From contig NZ_SACR01000001.1 in the NCBI RefSeq assembly GCF_004016505.1, positions 744,001 to 808,000 of the forward strand: DNA of 64,000 bases, written 5' to 3'. The position numbers and the translations under genes are program-made. This stretch comes from Rubrivivax rivuli. GTDB taxonomy: Bacteria; Pseudomonadota; Gammaproteobacteria; Burkholderiales; Burkholderiaceae_C. The notes below the pieces were generated by a model. That model was not told where the DNA came from. It saw nothing but the letters and a program-made list of their open reading frames with translations, and did no database searches. How positions within the stretch are numbered: the first letter of the stretch is position 1; every line of letters begins with the position of its first letter. This document shows, piece by piece, positions 36,387 to 46,245 of the stretch.

Positions 36387-37349
36387 ATGTTCTGGTACCT
36401 GATCCAGCGCCTCGGCGCGTTCTGCGTGACGCTGGCCGTGGCCTCGGTGCTGGTCTTCGCCGTGCTCGAGCTCTTGCCGGGCAACGCCGCCGAAGTGATC
36501 CTGGGCGACACCTCCACGCCCGAAGCCGTGGCCGCGCTGCAGGCCCAGCTGGGCCTGGACCAGCCCGCGCTGCAACGCTACGCCGCCTGGGTGGGCGGCC
36601 TGCTGCAGGGCGACACCGCGCTGAGCATCGGCTACGGCACCCCCACCGCCGACTTGCTGGCCGAGCGCCTGCGCGTCACGCTGCCGCTGGCCGTGATGGC
36701 GATGCTGCTGACCACCGTGCTGGCGCTCGGCCTGGGCCTGTACGCCGCCGCGCGCCATCACAAGCTGGGCGACGTGGGTGTGATGGCGCTCAGCCAGCTG
36801 GGCATCGCCATCCCGAATTTCTGGTTCGCCATCCTGCTGATCCTGCTCTTTGCCGTGCACCTGCAGTGGGTGGGCGCAGGCGGCTTTCCGGGCTGGTCCG
36901 CCGACGAGGGCGGCGGCCCGGGTCCTGCGCTGCGGGCCCTGCTGCTGCCGGCGCTGAGCCTGGCCCTGGTGCAGGCGGCCATCCTGGCCCGCGTGACCCG
37001 CTCGGCCCTGCTCGACGTGCTGCGCGACGACCACATGCGCACCGCGCGCGCCAAGGGCCTGAGCCGCCGCCAGGCCCTTCTGCGCCACGGCCTGCGCAAC
37101 GCGATGATTCCGGTGCTGACGGTGGCCGGCCTGCAGTTCGCCAACCTCATCACCGGCACCATCGTGGTGGAGAACGTCTTCGTGCTGCCGGGCATCGGCC
37201 GCCTGGTCTTCCAGGCCGTGAGCAACCGCGACCTCATCGTCGTGCGCGACGTGGTGATGCTGCTGGTGGCCGTGGTGGTGGTGGTGAACCTGCTGGTGGA
37301 CCTGCTCTACGCCTGGGTCGACCCGCGGCTGCGGCAGAACGCGGCATGA
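36387..37349 (+). CDS. Peptide/nickel-type ABC transporter permease (DppB-like)
   Basis: A 320-residue inner-membrane permease with six helices. It starts MFWYLIQRLGAFCVTLAVASVLVFAVLELLPG, the usual DppB/OppB opening; the EAA coupling loop is HMRTARAKGLSRRQALLRHGLRNAMIPVLT at about 216-245, and VVENVFVLPGIGRLV follows. It exports no signal as to substrate: the family carries dipeptides, oligopeptides, glutathione or metals. ATGA overlap with the next permease. Start at 36387 is chosen to match the family; upstream in-frame codons lie in the porin terminator region. Confidence 0.92.
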   Translation: MFWYLIQRLGAFCVTLAVASVLVFAVLELLPGNAAEVILGDTSTPEAVAALQAQLGLDQPALQRYAAWVGGLLQGDTALSIGYGTPTADLLAERLRVTLPLAVMAMLLTTVLALGLGLYAAARHHKLGDVGVMALSQLGIAIPNFWFAILLILLFAVHLQWVGAGGFPGWSADEGGGPGPALRALLLPALSLALVQAAILARVTRSALLDVLRDDHMRTARAKGLSRRQALLRHGLRNAMIPVLTVAGLQFANLITGTIVVENVFVLPGIGRLVFQAVSNRDLIVVRDVVMLLVAVVVVVNLLVDLLYAWVDPRLRQNAA

Positions 37350-38218
37350 AGGCTTCACAGCAAAGTGCCGGCGCCGGCCCGCTGGCGCGCGCCTGGCGCC
37401 ACCCCAGCTTCCTGCTCGGCGCCCTGCTCACCGCTTTGATGGTGGGCGCAGCCGCGCTCTCGCTGGTGTGGACGCCCTGGCCGCCCACCGCCTTGAACAT
37501 CCCGCACAAGCTGCAGGGCCCCAGCGCCACATACTGGCTGGGCACCGACGCGCTCGGCCGCGACGTGCTGAGCCAGTTGCTGGTGGGCGCGCAGAGCAGC
37601 ATCGCGGTGGGCTTGATCGCCGTGGGCATCGGCATGGGCCTGGGCGTGGCGCTGGGCTGCCTGGCCGCGGCGCAGCGTGCGCAGGGCCGCGGCTGGATCG
37701 ACGGTGTGCTGATGCGCGCGGCCGACTTCACCTTCGCCTTCCCGGCGCTGCTGTCGGCCATCCTGCTCTCGGCCATCCACGGCCCGGGGCTGGTGACCAG
37801 CGTCGTGGCCATCGGCATCTTCAACATCCCGGTGTTCGCGCGCATCGCGCGCGGTGCGGCGGTGGCCGTGTGGGCGCGCGAGTACGTCACCGCGGCGCGC
37901 GTGGCCGGGCTCGGGCCCTGGGGCATCACACGCGCGCACGTGCTGCCCAACATCGCCAGCCCGCTGATCGTGCAGGCCACCATCTCGTTTGCCACCGCCA
38001 TCCTGGCCGAGGCCGCGCTCAGCTACCTGGGCCTGGGCACGCAACCGCCGCAGCCCAGCTGGGGGCGCATGCTCAACGATGCGCAGACCTTGATGTTCGA
38101 AGCCCCGCTGCTGGCCGTGTGGCCAGGGGCGGCCATCATGCTGAGCGTGCTGGGTCTGAACCTGATGGGTGACGGCCTGCGCGACCTGCTCGACCCCCGG
38201 CTCAGCCGCCAGCGCTGA
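37346..38218 (+). CDS. Peptide/nickel-type ABC transporter permease (DppC-like)
   Basis: A 290-residue second permease. Typical features are LGTDALGRDVLSQLLVGAQSSIAVGL at about 66-91, the coupling loop EYVTAARVAGLGPWGITRAHVLPNIASPLIV at about 178-208, and AEAALSYLGLGTQPPQPSWGRML. It overlaps the dppB-like gene by four bases. Downstream are not the ATPases but a DsbA-like gene after 23 nt. Confidence 0.92.
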   Translation: MKASQQSAGAGPLARAWRHPSFLLGALLTALMVGAAALSLVWTPWPPTALNIPHKLQGPSATYWLGTDALGRDVLSQLLVGAQSSIAVGLIAVGIGMGLGVALGCLAAAQRAQGRGWIDGVLMRAADFTFAFPALLSAILLSAIHGPGLVTSVVAIGIFNIPVFARIARGAAVAVWAREYVTAARVAGLGPWGITRAHVLPNIASPLIVQATISFATAILAEAALSYLGLGTQPPQPSWGRMLNDAQTLMFEAPLLAVWPGAAIMLSVLGLNLMGDGLRDLLDPRLSRQR

Positions 38219-38241
38219 GCCCCATCTGTGCGAAAGCCCCC

Positions 38242-38898
38242 ATGAGCACCCCTGTCCAGATCGACTTCGTTTCCGACATCGCCTGCCCCTGGTGCGCCGT
38301 GGGCCTGAACGCGCTGGAAGTGGCGCTGCAGCGCCTGGCGCCCGAGGTGCAGGCCACGCTGCACTTCCAGCCCTTCGAGCTGAACCCGCAGCTCGGCCCC
38401 GAAGGCGAAGACGCTGCCGAGCACCTGAAGGCCAAGTACGGCCTCAGCGACGAGCAACTCGCGCAGAACCGCGCCAACATCCGCGCGCGCGGCGCCGCGG
38501 TGGGCTTCAGCTTCGGCGACCGGGCGCGCGTCTGGAACACCTTCGACGCCCACCGCCTGCTGCACTGGGCGGCCGAGCCCGGCCAGCCCGCAGGTGCGCA
38601 GCGCGCGCTGAAACACGCACTGCTGCAGGTCTACCACGGCGAGAACCGCAACCCGGGCGATGCCGCCGTGCTGCTGGAGATGGCCGCCAAGGCGGGCCTG
38701 GACACCACCGCCGCGGCCGAGGTGCTGCAAAGCGGCCGCTTTGCGGAAGAGGTGCGCGCGGCCGAGCACGCCTGGCAGCAGGCCGGCATCCGATCGGTGC
38801 CGGCCATCGTCATCAACCGCCAGCACCTGATCTCGGGCGGGCAGCCGCCGGAAGTCTTCGAGCAGGCCTTGCGGCAGATCGCCGCGGGCCAGGCCTGA
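38242..38898 (+). CDS. DsbA-family (FrnE-like) oxidoreductase
   Basis: A 218-residue thioredoxin-fold protein with a CPWC active site at residues 15-18 in SDIACPWCAVGL and the cis-Pro loop SVPAIVINRQHLISGGQPPE near 183-202. No signal peptide, so cytoplasmic like FrnE and 2-hydroxychromene-2-carboxylate isomerase relatives. Might act as a protein disulfide isomerase or glutathione-dependent enzyme. It sits inside the ABC transporter operon, which raises the possibility that the substrate is a thiol or disulfide peptide. Confidence 0.9.
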   Translation: MSTPVQIDFVSDIACPWCAVGLNALEVALQRLAPEVQATLHFQPFELNPQLGPEGEDAAEHLKAKYGLSDEQLAQNRANIRARGAAVGFSFGDRARVWNTFDAHRLLHWAAEPGQPAGAQRALKHALLQVYHGENRNPGDAAVLLEMAAKAGLDTTAAAEVLQSGRFAEEVRAAEHAWQQAGIRSVPAIVINRQHLISGGQPPEVFEQALRQIAAGQA

Positions 38899-38911
38899 GG
38901 CCCGGCGACCC

Positions 38912-39427
38912 ATGCCCCGCAACATCGAGATCAAGGCCCGCATCGACAGCGTGGAGGCCCTGCGCCTGCGCGCCGAGGCGCTGGCCGGCACACCGGCGGT
39001 GCTGATCGTGCAGGACGACAGCTTTTTCACCGTGCCCCAGGGCCGGCTGAAGCTGCGCCAGTTCGAGGACGGCAGCGCCGAGCTCATCCACTACCACCGC
39101 GCCGACAGCGTGGAGGCCAAGGCCAGCGACTACGTGCGCGTGCCCGTGCCCGACCCCGCGGGCTTGCGCGAGGCGCTGGCGCGCGCCTGCGGCCTGCAGG
39201 GCCGCGTGCGCAAGCAGCGCTGGCTGTGCCTGGTGGGCGCCACGCGCATCCACATCGACCGCGTCGAAAGCCTGGGCGACTTCATGGAGCTCGAAGTGGT
39301 GCTGCAAGACAGCCAGAGCGATGCCGAGGGCCAGGCGATTGCCGAGGCGCTGATGCAGCAGCTGGGCCTGGCGCAGGCCGAACGCCTCGCTGGCGCCTAC
39401 CTCGACCTGCTGGCTGCTGCGGCCTGA
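38912..39427 (+). CDS. CYTH-domain protein (class IV adenylate cyclase-like)
   Basis: A 171-residue triphosphate-tunnel protein. It begins MPRNIEIKARI, the CYTH signature with Asn where the first Glu of ExExK usually stands (N-I-E-I-K). FFTVPQGRLKLRQFEDGSAELIHYHR (strands 2-4 with basic tunnel residues), KQRWLC and VESLGDFMELEVVL (acidic metal ligands) follow. Family members are adenylate cyclases (CyaB) or thiamine/inorganic triphosphatases; this subgroup is usually called AC2-like. It lies between permease and ATPase genes of one transporter, with small gaps. Confidence 0.85.
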   Translation: MPRNIEIKARIDSVEALRLRAEALAGTPAVLIVQDDSFFTVPQGRLKLRQFEDGSAELIHYHRADSVEAKASDYVRVPVPDPAGLREALARACGLQGRVRKQRWLCLVGATRIHIDRVESLGDFMELEVVLQDSQSDAEGQAIAEALMQQLGLAQAERLAGAYLDLLAAAA

Positions 39428-39446
39428 TCAACAGCGTCGGAAGCCC

Positions 39447-40441
39447 GTGCCCCTGCTCGACGTCCAAGACCTGCGGCTCACGCTGCCCTCGGCCCAGGGC
39501 CCGGTGGCGGCGCTGCGCGGTTTGAGCTTCACGCTGGAACGCGGGCAGACGCTGGGGCTGATCGGCGAATCGGGCTGCGGCAAGAGCCTCACGGCGCTGG
39601 CGCTGATGGGCCTGCTGCCCGAAGGCGCGCATTTGCAAGGCGCGTTGCACTTCGATGGGCAAGACCTCGCACAGATCGATGAGCCCGCGTGGTGCCGCCT
39701 GCGCGGCCGGCGCATCGCAATGGTCTTCCAAGAGCCGATGACGGCGCTGAACCCGCTGCACACCATCGGCCACCAGGTGGCCGAGCCGCTGCGCCTGCAC
39801 CTGGGCTTGTCGGCCGCCGAGGCGCGTGCGCGTGCGCTGGCGCTCTTGGAACGCGTGCAGCTGCCGCAGGCCGCGCAGCGGCTCGACGCCTACCCGCACC
39901 AGCTCAGCGGCGGCCAGCGCCAGCGCGTGGTGATCGCCATCGCGCTGGCCTGCGGCCCGGCCTTGCTGGTGGCCGATGAGCCCACCACCGCGCTCGACGC
40001 CACGCTGCAGCACGAGGTGCTGCAACTGCTGATGCGCCTGGTGCAGGAAGACGGCATGGCGCTGCTGCTCATCAGCCACGACCTGGCGCTGATGGCGCGC
40101 AGCGTGCAGCGCCTGGCGGTGATGTACGCCGGGCGTTTTGTCGAGCAGGGCGACACGGCGCAGGTGCTCGCGAACCCGGCGCACCCCTACACCCAAGGCC
40201 TGCTGGCGGCGCGGCCGCGCCTGGGCGCGGGGCATTCACGTCGCGGCAGCGCGGGCGTTGTGGCACCGCTGGCCACCATCCCGGGCCGCGTGCCGGCGTT
40301 GCACGAGATGCCGGCGGGTTGCGCCTTCGCGCCGCGTTGTGCGCACGCGGAGCCGGTCTGCCGCAGCGCCCCGCCCATGCTGCGCGGCGTGAGCGCGGAC
40401 GCGGCAGGCTGGCAGGCCGCGTGTGTGCGGGTGGGCGTCGC

Positions 40442-40445
<4 letters not shown>
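39447..40445 (+). CDS. Peptide/nickel-type ABC transporter ATPase (DppD-like)
   Basis: A 332-residue ATP-binding subunit. Walker A GESGCGKS at about residues 39-46, LSGGQRQRV signature at about 155-163, Walker [14 protein letters not shown]-loop LISHDLALM. The C-terminal OppD/DppD extension with clustered cysteines ([20 protein letters not shown], about 292-311) could bind an Fe-S cluster, as suggested for the family. GTG start at 39447. It ends with ATGA overlap into the second ATPase. Confidence 0.93.
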
Positions 40446-41236
<791 letters not shown>

Positions 41237-41287
41237 GCCCTCGCCGCGAGCGCTGACAATGTCGGCCTTGCCCTGCCCGGAGCTTGC

Positions 41288-41764
41288 ATGAGCCGCGCCA
41301 CCATCGAACGCTTCTACGCCGCCTTTGCGCAACTCGACGGCGAGGCCATGCAGGCCTGCTACGCGCCCGACGCGCGTTTCGACGACGAGGCCTTTTCGCT
41401 GCAGGGCGCCGATCAGATCGGCGGCATGTGGCGCATGCTGTGCGCCGCCACGAAGTCCAAACCCGAGAGTCGCGCGCACTGGAAGCTGGCGGTGAGCCAG
41501 GTCACCGACCGCAGCGCGCACTGGGAAGCGCACTACCTCTTCTCGGCCACGGGCCGGTCGGTCATCAACCGCATCGATGCGGTTTTCGAGTTCGACGCGC
41601 AGGGCCGCATCACGCGCCACCGCGACCGTTTCGACTTCTGGGCCTGGTCGCGCCAGGCCCTGGGCACGCCGGGGCTGCTGCTGGGCTGGACGCCCATGCT
41701 GCGCAAGAAGGTGCGCGCCACCGCGGCGCAGAACCTGGCGCGCTTCATGGCCGGGCCGCGCTGA
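41288..41764 (+). CDS. Nuclear transport factor 2 (SnoaL-like) fold protein
   Basis: A 158-residue NTF2-like protein: TIERFYAAFAQLDGEAMQACYAPDARFDDEAF forms the helical cone opening, then GMWRMLCAATK and four strands ending AVFEFDAQGRITRHRDRFDFWAWSRQAL. Such proteins are small enzymes, ketosteroid-isomerase-like, or binding proteins; no catalytic pair can be named with confidence. It stands alone after the transporter, followed by a TPR gene. Confidence 0.82.
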   Translation: MSRATIERFYAAFAQLDGEAMQACYAPDARFDDEAFSLQGADQIGGMWRMLCAATKSKPESRAHWKLAVSQVTDRSAHWEAHYLFSATGRSVINRIDAVFEFDAQGRITRHRDRFDFWAWSRQALGTPGLLLGWTPMLRKKVRATAAQNLARFMAGPR

Positions 41765-41817
41765 GCGGCGGCCCGCCCGCCGCCGGCCCCGTCACACCAG
41801 CGCGCTACATTCGCGCC

Positions 41818-43170
41818 ATGGCCCACCCCGACGCGCGCGGCAACCCCTGCAGCAGCTCGAGCCTGCCCGCCCGTGAGGCGGCCGAGCAGGCGCTGTGGCG
41901 TTTGATGTCCTTCTACGACACGCCGCTGGCCGACCTGGACGCGGCCATGGCGGCCGACCCCGCCTGGGCCCTGCCGCACGTGATGAAGGCCGGCTTCCTG
42001 CTGAGCCTGACCGAGCCCACGCTCGCGCGCGAGGCCGACGCCCACCTTTCGCACGCCCGCGCACTGGCCCGCCACGCCACGCCGCGCGAGCGCGCCCACC
42101 TGCAGGCCGTGCAGCTGGTGCTGGAAGGCCGCTGGCACGCCGCCTGCCGCGTGTGGGACGAACTGCTGATCGAACACCCGCGCGACGCGCTGGCGCTGCA
42201 GTGGGTGCAGCTCTGGGATTTCTACCGCGGTGATGCCCACGGCCTGCGCGCGCGCCCGGCGCGGGTGCTGCCGGCCTGGGACGAAGCCGACCCGCTCTAC
42301 GCCCACGTGCTGGCGCTGCACGCCTTCGGTCTGGAAGAGAACAACCTCTACCCGCAGGCCGAAGAAGCCGGCCGCCGCGCGCTGGCGAGCAACCCGCGGG
42401 TGCCGTGGGCCGTGCACGCGGTGGCGCACGTGATGGAGATGCAGGGCCGCTTCGAGGAAGGCTCGGCCTGGCTGCGCCAGCACCAGGCGCAGTGGGCCGA
42501 GGGCAATGGCTTTGCCGGCCACCTGTGGTGGCACAAGAGCCTTTTCCGCCTGGAGGCGCTGGACATCAAGGGCGTGCTGCGCCTGGTGGACGCGCACCTC
42601 AGCGGCGACGCATTGCAGATCACGCTGCAGCGCGTGGACGCCGCGGCGCTGCTGTGGCGCCTGCACCTGCTCGGGGAAGACGTCAGCGCGCACGCCGCCG
42701 GTGTGCTGGCGGACTGGGCCTTGGGCGAAGGCTGCGCCGGCGACTACGCCTTCAACGACGTGCACGCCGTGGCCACGATGGTGGCCGCCGGCGCCCACGG
42801 CCAGGCCGAGGGCTGGGTGGCACGCTGCGCCGAACGGGCGCTGGGCGCCGAGGATGCGCGCCGCACCAACCACCTGATGGCGCGTGAAGTGGGCCTGCCG
42901 CTGATGCGCGGCCTGCTGGCTTTCTCGCGTGGCGATGCCGATGAAGCTGTCGACCTGATCTACCCCGTGCGCAGCGGCGCGCAGCGTTTTGGCGGCAGCC
43001 ACGCGCAACGCGACCTCATCGACCAGACCCTGCTCGCGGCGGCCGCCCTGGGCCAGCGCCGCGCGCTCGGCCGCGCGCTGGTCAACGAACGCTGCATGGC
43101 CAAGCCCGTGACGCCGCTCACGCGGCACTGGCTGGAGAAGCTGGCCTTGCCGGAGGCCGCCCAGGCATGA
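41818..43170 (+). CDS. Tetratricopeptide repeat protein (TTC38 family)
   Basis: A 450-residue all-helical protein related to eukaryotic TTC38. Helix pairs repeat through the chain, for example RALARHATPRERAHLQAVQLVLEGRW and VPWAVHAVAHVMEMQGRFEEGSAWL. The conserved central GFAGHLWWHKSLFRLE (about residues 232-247) and HLMAREVGLPLMRGLLAFSRGD near 355 are family-specific. The function is not known; it has no signal peptide. ATGA-type overlap with the following DUF1992 gene shows coupling. Confidence 0.88.
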   Translation: MAHPDARGNPCSSSSLPAREAAEQALWRLMSFYDTPLADLDAAMAADPAWALPHVMKAGFLLSLTEPTLAREADAHLSHARALARHATPRERAHLQAVQLVLEGRWHAACRVWDELLIEHPRDALALQWVQLWDFYRGDAHGLRARPARVLPAWDEADPLYAHVLALHAFGLEENNLYPQAEEAGRRALASNPRVPWAVHAVAHVMEMQGRFEEGSAWLRQHQAQWAEGNGFAGHLWWHKSLFRLEALDIKGVLRLVDAHLSGDALQITLQRVDAAALLWRLHLLGEDVSAHAAGVLADWALGEGCAGDYAFNDVHAVATMVAAGAHGQAEGWVARCAERALGAEDARRTNHLMAREVGLPLMRGLLAFSRGDADEAVDLIYPVRSGAQRFGGSHAQRDLIDQTLLAAAALGQRRALGRALVNERCMAKPVTPLTRHWLEKLALPEAAQA

Positions 43171-43544
43171 ACACGCCCCGCCGCGAGACCGCCGAAGAGC
43201 GCGAGCAGCGCCTCAGGCTGCTGGAAGACGACATCGGCCGCGCCCTGGCCGACAGCCAGCGCAGCGGCGAGCTGCAGGCCGCGCCGAGCTACGGCAAGCC
43301 GCTGAACTTCGGCGACGGCTACGACGAAACACCCGCCGAGCTGCGCATGCCCATGAAGGTGTTGAAGGACGCCGGCGTGGTGCCGCCCGAGGTGGAGACG
43401 ATGCAGCGCATCGCCGCGCTGGAAGCCCGGGCCGCGGCCGCTACCGATGCCACGCAGGCCGCTGCACTGCGCCGTGAAGCCGGCGAACTGCGCCTGGCCT
43501 TGCAACTGCGCCTGGAGCGGCTGCGCACCACCGGCAGCCTGTAG
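43167..43544 (+). CDS. DUF1992 (DnaJ-family conserved domain) protein
   Basis: A 125-residue protein with the DUF1992 domain found in human DNAJC28: IGRALADSQRSGELQAAPSYGKPLNFGDGYDETPAELRMPMKVLKDAGVVPPEVE (about 29-82). There is no J-domain. The C-terminal part is a helical AALEARAAAA segment. Role unknown in bacteria. Translation is coupled to the TPR gene. Confidence 0.85.
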   Translation: MNTPRRETAEEREQRLRLLEDDIGRALADSQRSGELQAAPSYGKPLNFGDGYDETPAELRMPMKVLKDAGVVPPEVETMQRIAALEARAAAATDATQAAALRREAGELRLALQLRLERLRTTGSL

Positions 43545-43562
43545 GCGCAGCGGCTGGGTCGC

Positions 43563-44210
43563 TCAGACCCAGGGCTGCGGCAGCTTCTCTTCCGCGATGG
43601 CCGCCTGCACCGCCGGCCGCGCCAGCATGCGCTGCAGGTAGGGGCCGATGTTGGGGTAGTCACGCGCCGGCCGGCTGGCAAAGCCGCGTGTCCAGCGGCA
43701 CAGCATGAAGACGAAGGGGTCCAGCGCGCTGTAGCCCGCACCCATGAACCACGGCCCGCCTGCAGCGGCCAGGTGCGCGTCGATCTGTGCCAGGCAAGGC
43801 CCCACGCGAGCTTCGGCCGCGGCTTTCACCTCGGCGGCGCCGGCGGCATTGCCTTCGGCCACCATGCGCTCGGGGTAGTAGTGCATCAGCAGGGACTGCA
43901 GCGTGTTGCTGGCCCAGAACATCCACTTGTAGAAGTGCCCGCGCTCGGCACTGCCCAGGGCCGGCGCCAGGCCGGCGGCGGGGTGGGTGTCGGCCAGGTG
44001 CAGCAGGATGGCGGCGGTCTCGTAAAGCACGAGATCGCCGTCCACCAGCACCGGGATCAGCCCGTTGGGGTTGAGCCGCAGGTAGGCCGCGCTCTTGTGC
44101 GCGTTCTGGTCGCGGTCCACCAGCTGCAGCTGGAAGGGCGTGCCGATCTCGCGCAGCAGCACGTGCGGTGCGAAGCTGGCATTGCTGGGGTAGTGGTGCA
44201 GGGTGATCAT
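43563..44210 (-). CDS. Glutathione S-transferase
   Basis: A 215-residue GST. N-terminal thioredoxin-like domain MITLHHYPSNASFAPHVLLREIG, with Ser10-Asn10 region supplying the catalytic hydroxyl, NPNGLIPVLVDGDLVLYETAAILLHLAD at about 48-75 carrying the glutathione-binding ESAA-like motif (ETAA), and a helical C-terminal domain with GAGYSALDPFVFMLCRWT. Beta-class-like. Substrate not deducible. Divergent from osmC. Confidence 0.9.
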   Translation of the reverse strand: MITLHHYPSNASFAPHVLLREIGTPFQLQLVDRDQNAHKSAAYLRLNPNGLIPVLVDGDLVLYETAAILLHLADTHPAAGLAPALGSAERGHFYKWMFWASNTLQSLLMHYYPERMVAEGNAAGAAEVKAAAEARVGPCLAQIDAHLAAAGGPWFMGAGYSALDPFVFMLCRWTRGFASRPARDYPNIGPYLQRMLARPAVQAAIAEEKLPQPWV

Positions 44211-44268
44211 GGGTGCGGACGCCAGGGCCGTGGCAGCATGCGAAGCTGTTGATGCTATCGACCCCTGC

Positions 44269-44739
44269 ATGTCTACCCACACCGCTCATTTGCGCTGGCA
44301 GCGCACGGCCGGCGAGGCCTTCACCGACCAGCGCTACAGCCGCCGCCACACGCTGCAGTTCGACGGCGGCGCGGTGCTGGCCGCCTCGTCGGCGCCCACC
44401 TCGGTGCCGCTGCCCTACTCCGACGCCAGCGCCGTCGACCCCGAAGAGATGTTCGTCGCCTCGCTCTCCAGCTGCCACATGCTGTGGTTCCTGAGTCTGG
44501 CCGCGGGCCAGGGGCACGTCGTCGAGCAGTACGAAGACGCTGCCGAGGGCGTGCTGGCACGCGACGCCGAGCAGCGCCTGGCCATGACCCAGGTGACGCT
44601 GCGCCCGCGTGTGGCCTTCGCATCGCCGGTGCCCGGTGCCGCCGCCGTGGCCGCGCTGCACCACGCCGCGCACGAGCGCTGCTTCATCGCCAACTCGGTG
44701 AAGACCGAGGTGCGCGTGGTGCCGCAGGAGGCCGCGTGA
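44269..44739 (+). CDS. OsmC-family peroxide reductase
   Basis: A 156-residue OsmC/Ohr-fold protein, which reduces organic hydroperoxides through a reactive cysteine. The Cys pair is visible: CHMLWFLSLAA at about residue 70 and ERCFIANSVKTEV at about 138, with Glu in DPEEMFVASLSSCHM. The longer in-frame start upstream (44203) overlaps the divergent GST promoter. The next gene overlaps its stop (TGATG). Confidence 0.9.
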   Translation: MSTHTAHLRWQRTAGEAFTDQRYSRRHTLQFDGGAVLAASSAPTSVPLPYSDASAVDPEEMFVASLSSCHMLWFLSLAAGQGHVVEQYEDAAEGVLARDAEQRLAMTQVTLRPRVAFASPVPGAAAVAALHHAAHERCFIANSVKTEVRVVPQEAA

Positions 44740-45278
44740 TGCCCAGCGTGCCGACCCTGAGCACACCGCGCCTGCGCCTGCGCGGCTTCACCGCCCACGA
44801 CCTCGACACCTGGGCCGCCGTCTGTGCCGATGCCGAGGTGATGCAGCACATCGGCGCCGGCGGCCCGGTGGGCCGTGACGTCGCCTGGCGCCACCTGGCG
44901 CTCTACCTCGGCCAGTGGGCGATGCGTGGGTATGGCGTGTGGGCCGTGGAACTGCGTGCCGAGCGCCGCCTCATCGGCAGCGTGGGCGTGCTGCACCCCG
45001 AAGGGTGGCCAGGCATGGAGCTGAGCTGGCTGCTGGCGCGCGATGCCTGGGGCCAGGGCTACGCGCGTGAGGCGGCGCTGGCCGCGCGCAGTTTCAGCCG
45101 CGATGCGCTCGGCGTGGGCGAACTCATCAGCCTGATCCGCCCGGAAAACGCCCGCTCGATCAAGCTGGCCGAGACCCTGGGTGCGGTGAACACCGGCCCC
45201 ATCGATTTCATGGGTGCGAGCGCGCTGCGTTACCTGCATCCGGCAGCCGCACCCGTGGCCGGGCGCCAGGGCGGCTGA
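44739..45278 (+). CDS. GNAT-family N-acetyltransferase (RimJ/RimL-like)
   Basis: A 179-residue acetyl-CoA-dependent transferase. LSTPRLRLRGFTAHDLDTW is the RimJ/RimL opening, MELSWLLARDAWGQGYAREAALAA holds the acetyl-CoA pyrophosphate loop (GQGYA), and LIRPENARSIKLAETLGA is the classic C-terminal strand-helix. Substrate unknown, ribosomal or small-molecule amine. ATG overlaps the osmC stop by one base. Confidence 0.88.
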   Translation: MPSVPTLSTPRLRLRGFTAHDLDTWAAVCADAEVMQHIGAGGPVGRDVAWRHLALYLGQWAMRGYGVWAVELRAERRLIGSVGVLHPEGWPGMELSWLLARDAWGQGYAREAALAARSFSRDALGVGELISLIRPENARSIKLAETLGAVNTGPIDFMGASALRYLHPAAAPVAGRQGG

Positions 45279-45336
45279 CCCCCGGGTCTGCGGGCCCGGG
45301 GCTTGAAAGCCCGACGGCCTGCGCCCAGATGGCCGG

Positions 45337-46191
45337 GTGGATGACTTTCTCTCCTGGCTCGGGCCGGCCCTCTCGGCAGCGCTCTTCTTTGCGGGGCTGG
45401 CGGCCGTGGTGCTGGCCTGGCTGGCCGGGCCGGCCCTGTGGCGCACCTGGCGGCGGGCGCGCATCCGCCGCCAACCCTTCCCCGGCGCCTGGCGCGAGGT
45501 GCTGCGCCGGCGCATGCCGGCCTATGCACGCCTGCCGCCGCCCCTGCAGATGCAGCTGAAGAAGCACGTGCAGGTGCTGCTGGCCGAAAAGCCCTTCATC
45601 GGCTGCGCCGGCCTGGTGGTGACCGACGAGATGCGGGTGCTGGTGGCGGCACAGGCGGCGCTGCTGCTGCTCAACCGCGGTGCGGGCTACTTCCCCAACC
45701 TGCGCCAGGTGCTGCTGTACCCGGGCGCCTTCATCGTGCAGCGTGCCGAGCCCGGCGAGGGCGGCCTCACCCACGAAACCCGGCGTGCGCTGGCCGGTGA
45801 ATCGTGGCAGCAGGGCCAGGTGCTGCTGAGCTGGGACGATGTGCTGGCCGGCGCCGCCCACCCCGACGACGGCCACAACGTCGTCATCCACGAATTCGCG
45901 CACCAGCTCGACCAGGAACGCGGCCACGCCAACGGCGCGCCCTGGCTGGGCCGGCGCGAGGGCTATGCGCGCTGGGCCGCCGTGCTGCAGCGCGAGTTCG
46001 ACGCCTTGCGCTGGCGCCTGGGTCAAGGCCTGGTGGGCGTGATCGACCCCTACGCCGCCACCAACCCGGCCGAGTTCTTCGCCGTGGTCAGCGAGCACTT
46101 CTTCGAGCAGCCGCGCGCGCTGGCGGCCGAGCACCCGGCGCTGTATGCCGAGTTCGCCCGGCTCTACCGCACCGACCCGTTGGCTTGGTAG
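45337..46191 (+). CDS. M90-family zinc metallopeptidase (MtfA-like)
   Basis: A 284-residue protein with one N-terminal membrane helix (WLGPALSAALFFAGLAAVVLAWL) and a peptidase domain with the zincin motif IHEFAHQLDQERG (about 186-198) plus a downstream Glu in NPAEFFAVVSEHFFEQP (about 245-261). MtfA in E. coli titrates the Mlc repressor and is an aminopeptidase; the membrane anchor is common in Burkholderiales homologues. Start is GTG at 45337; two nearby ATGs are in another frame. Confidence 0.88.
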   Translation: MDDFLSWLGPALSAALFFAGLAAVVLAWLAGPALWRTWRRARIRRQPFPGAWREVLRRRMPAYARLPPPLQMQLKKHVQVLLAEKPFIGCAGLVVTDEMRVLVAAQAALLLLNRGAGYFPNLRQVLLYPGAFIVQRAEPGEGGLTHETRRALAGESWQQGQVLLSWDDVLAGAAHPDDGHNVVIHEFAHQLDQERGHANGAPWLGRREGYARWAAVLQREFDALRWRLGQGLVGVIDPYAATNPAEFFAVVSEHFFEQPRALAAEHPALYAEFARLYRTDPLAW

Positions 46192-46245
46192 GGCAAGTGC
46201 GGCCGCGCCGGCAGCGCGCGGCGGGCGCCACCAGAATGCGCCGCC

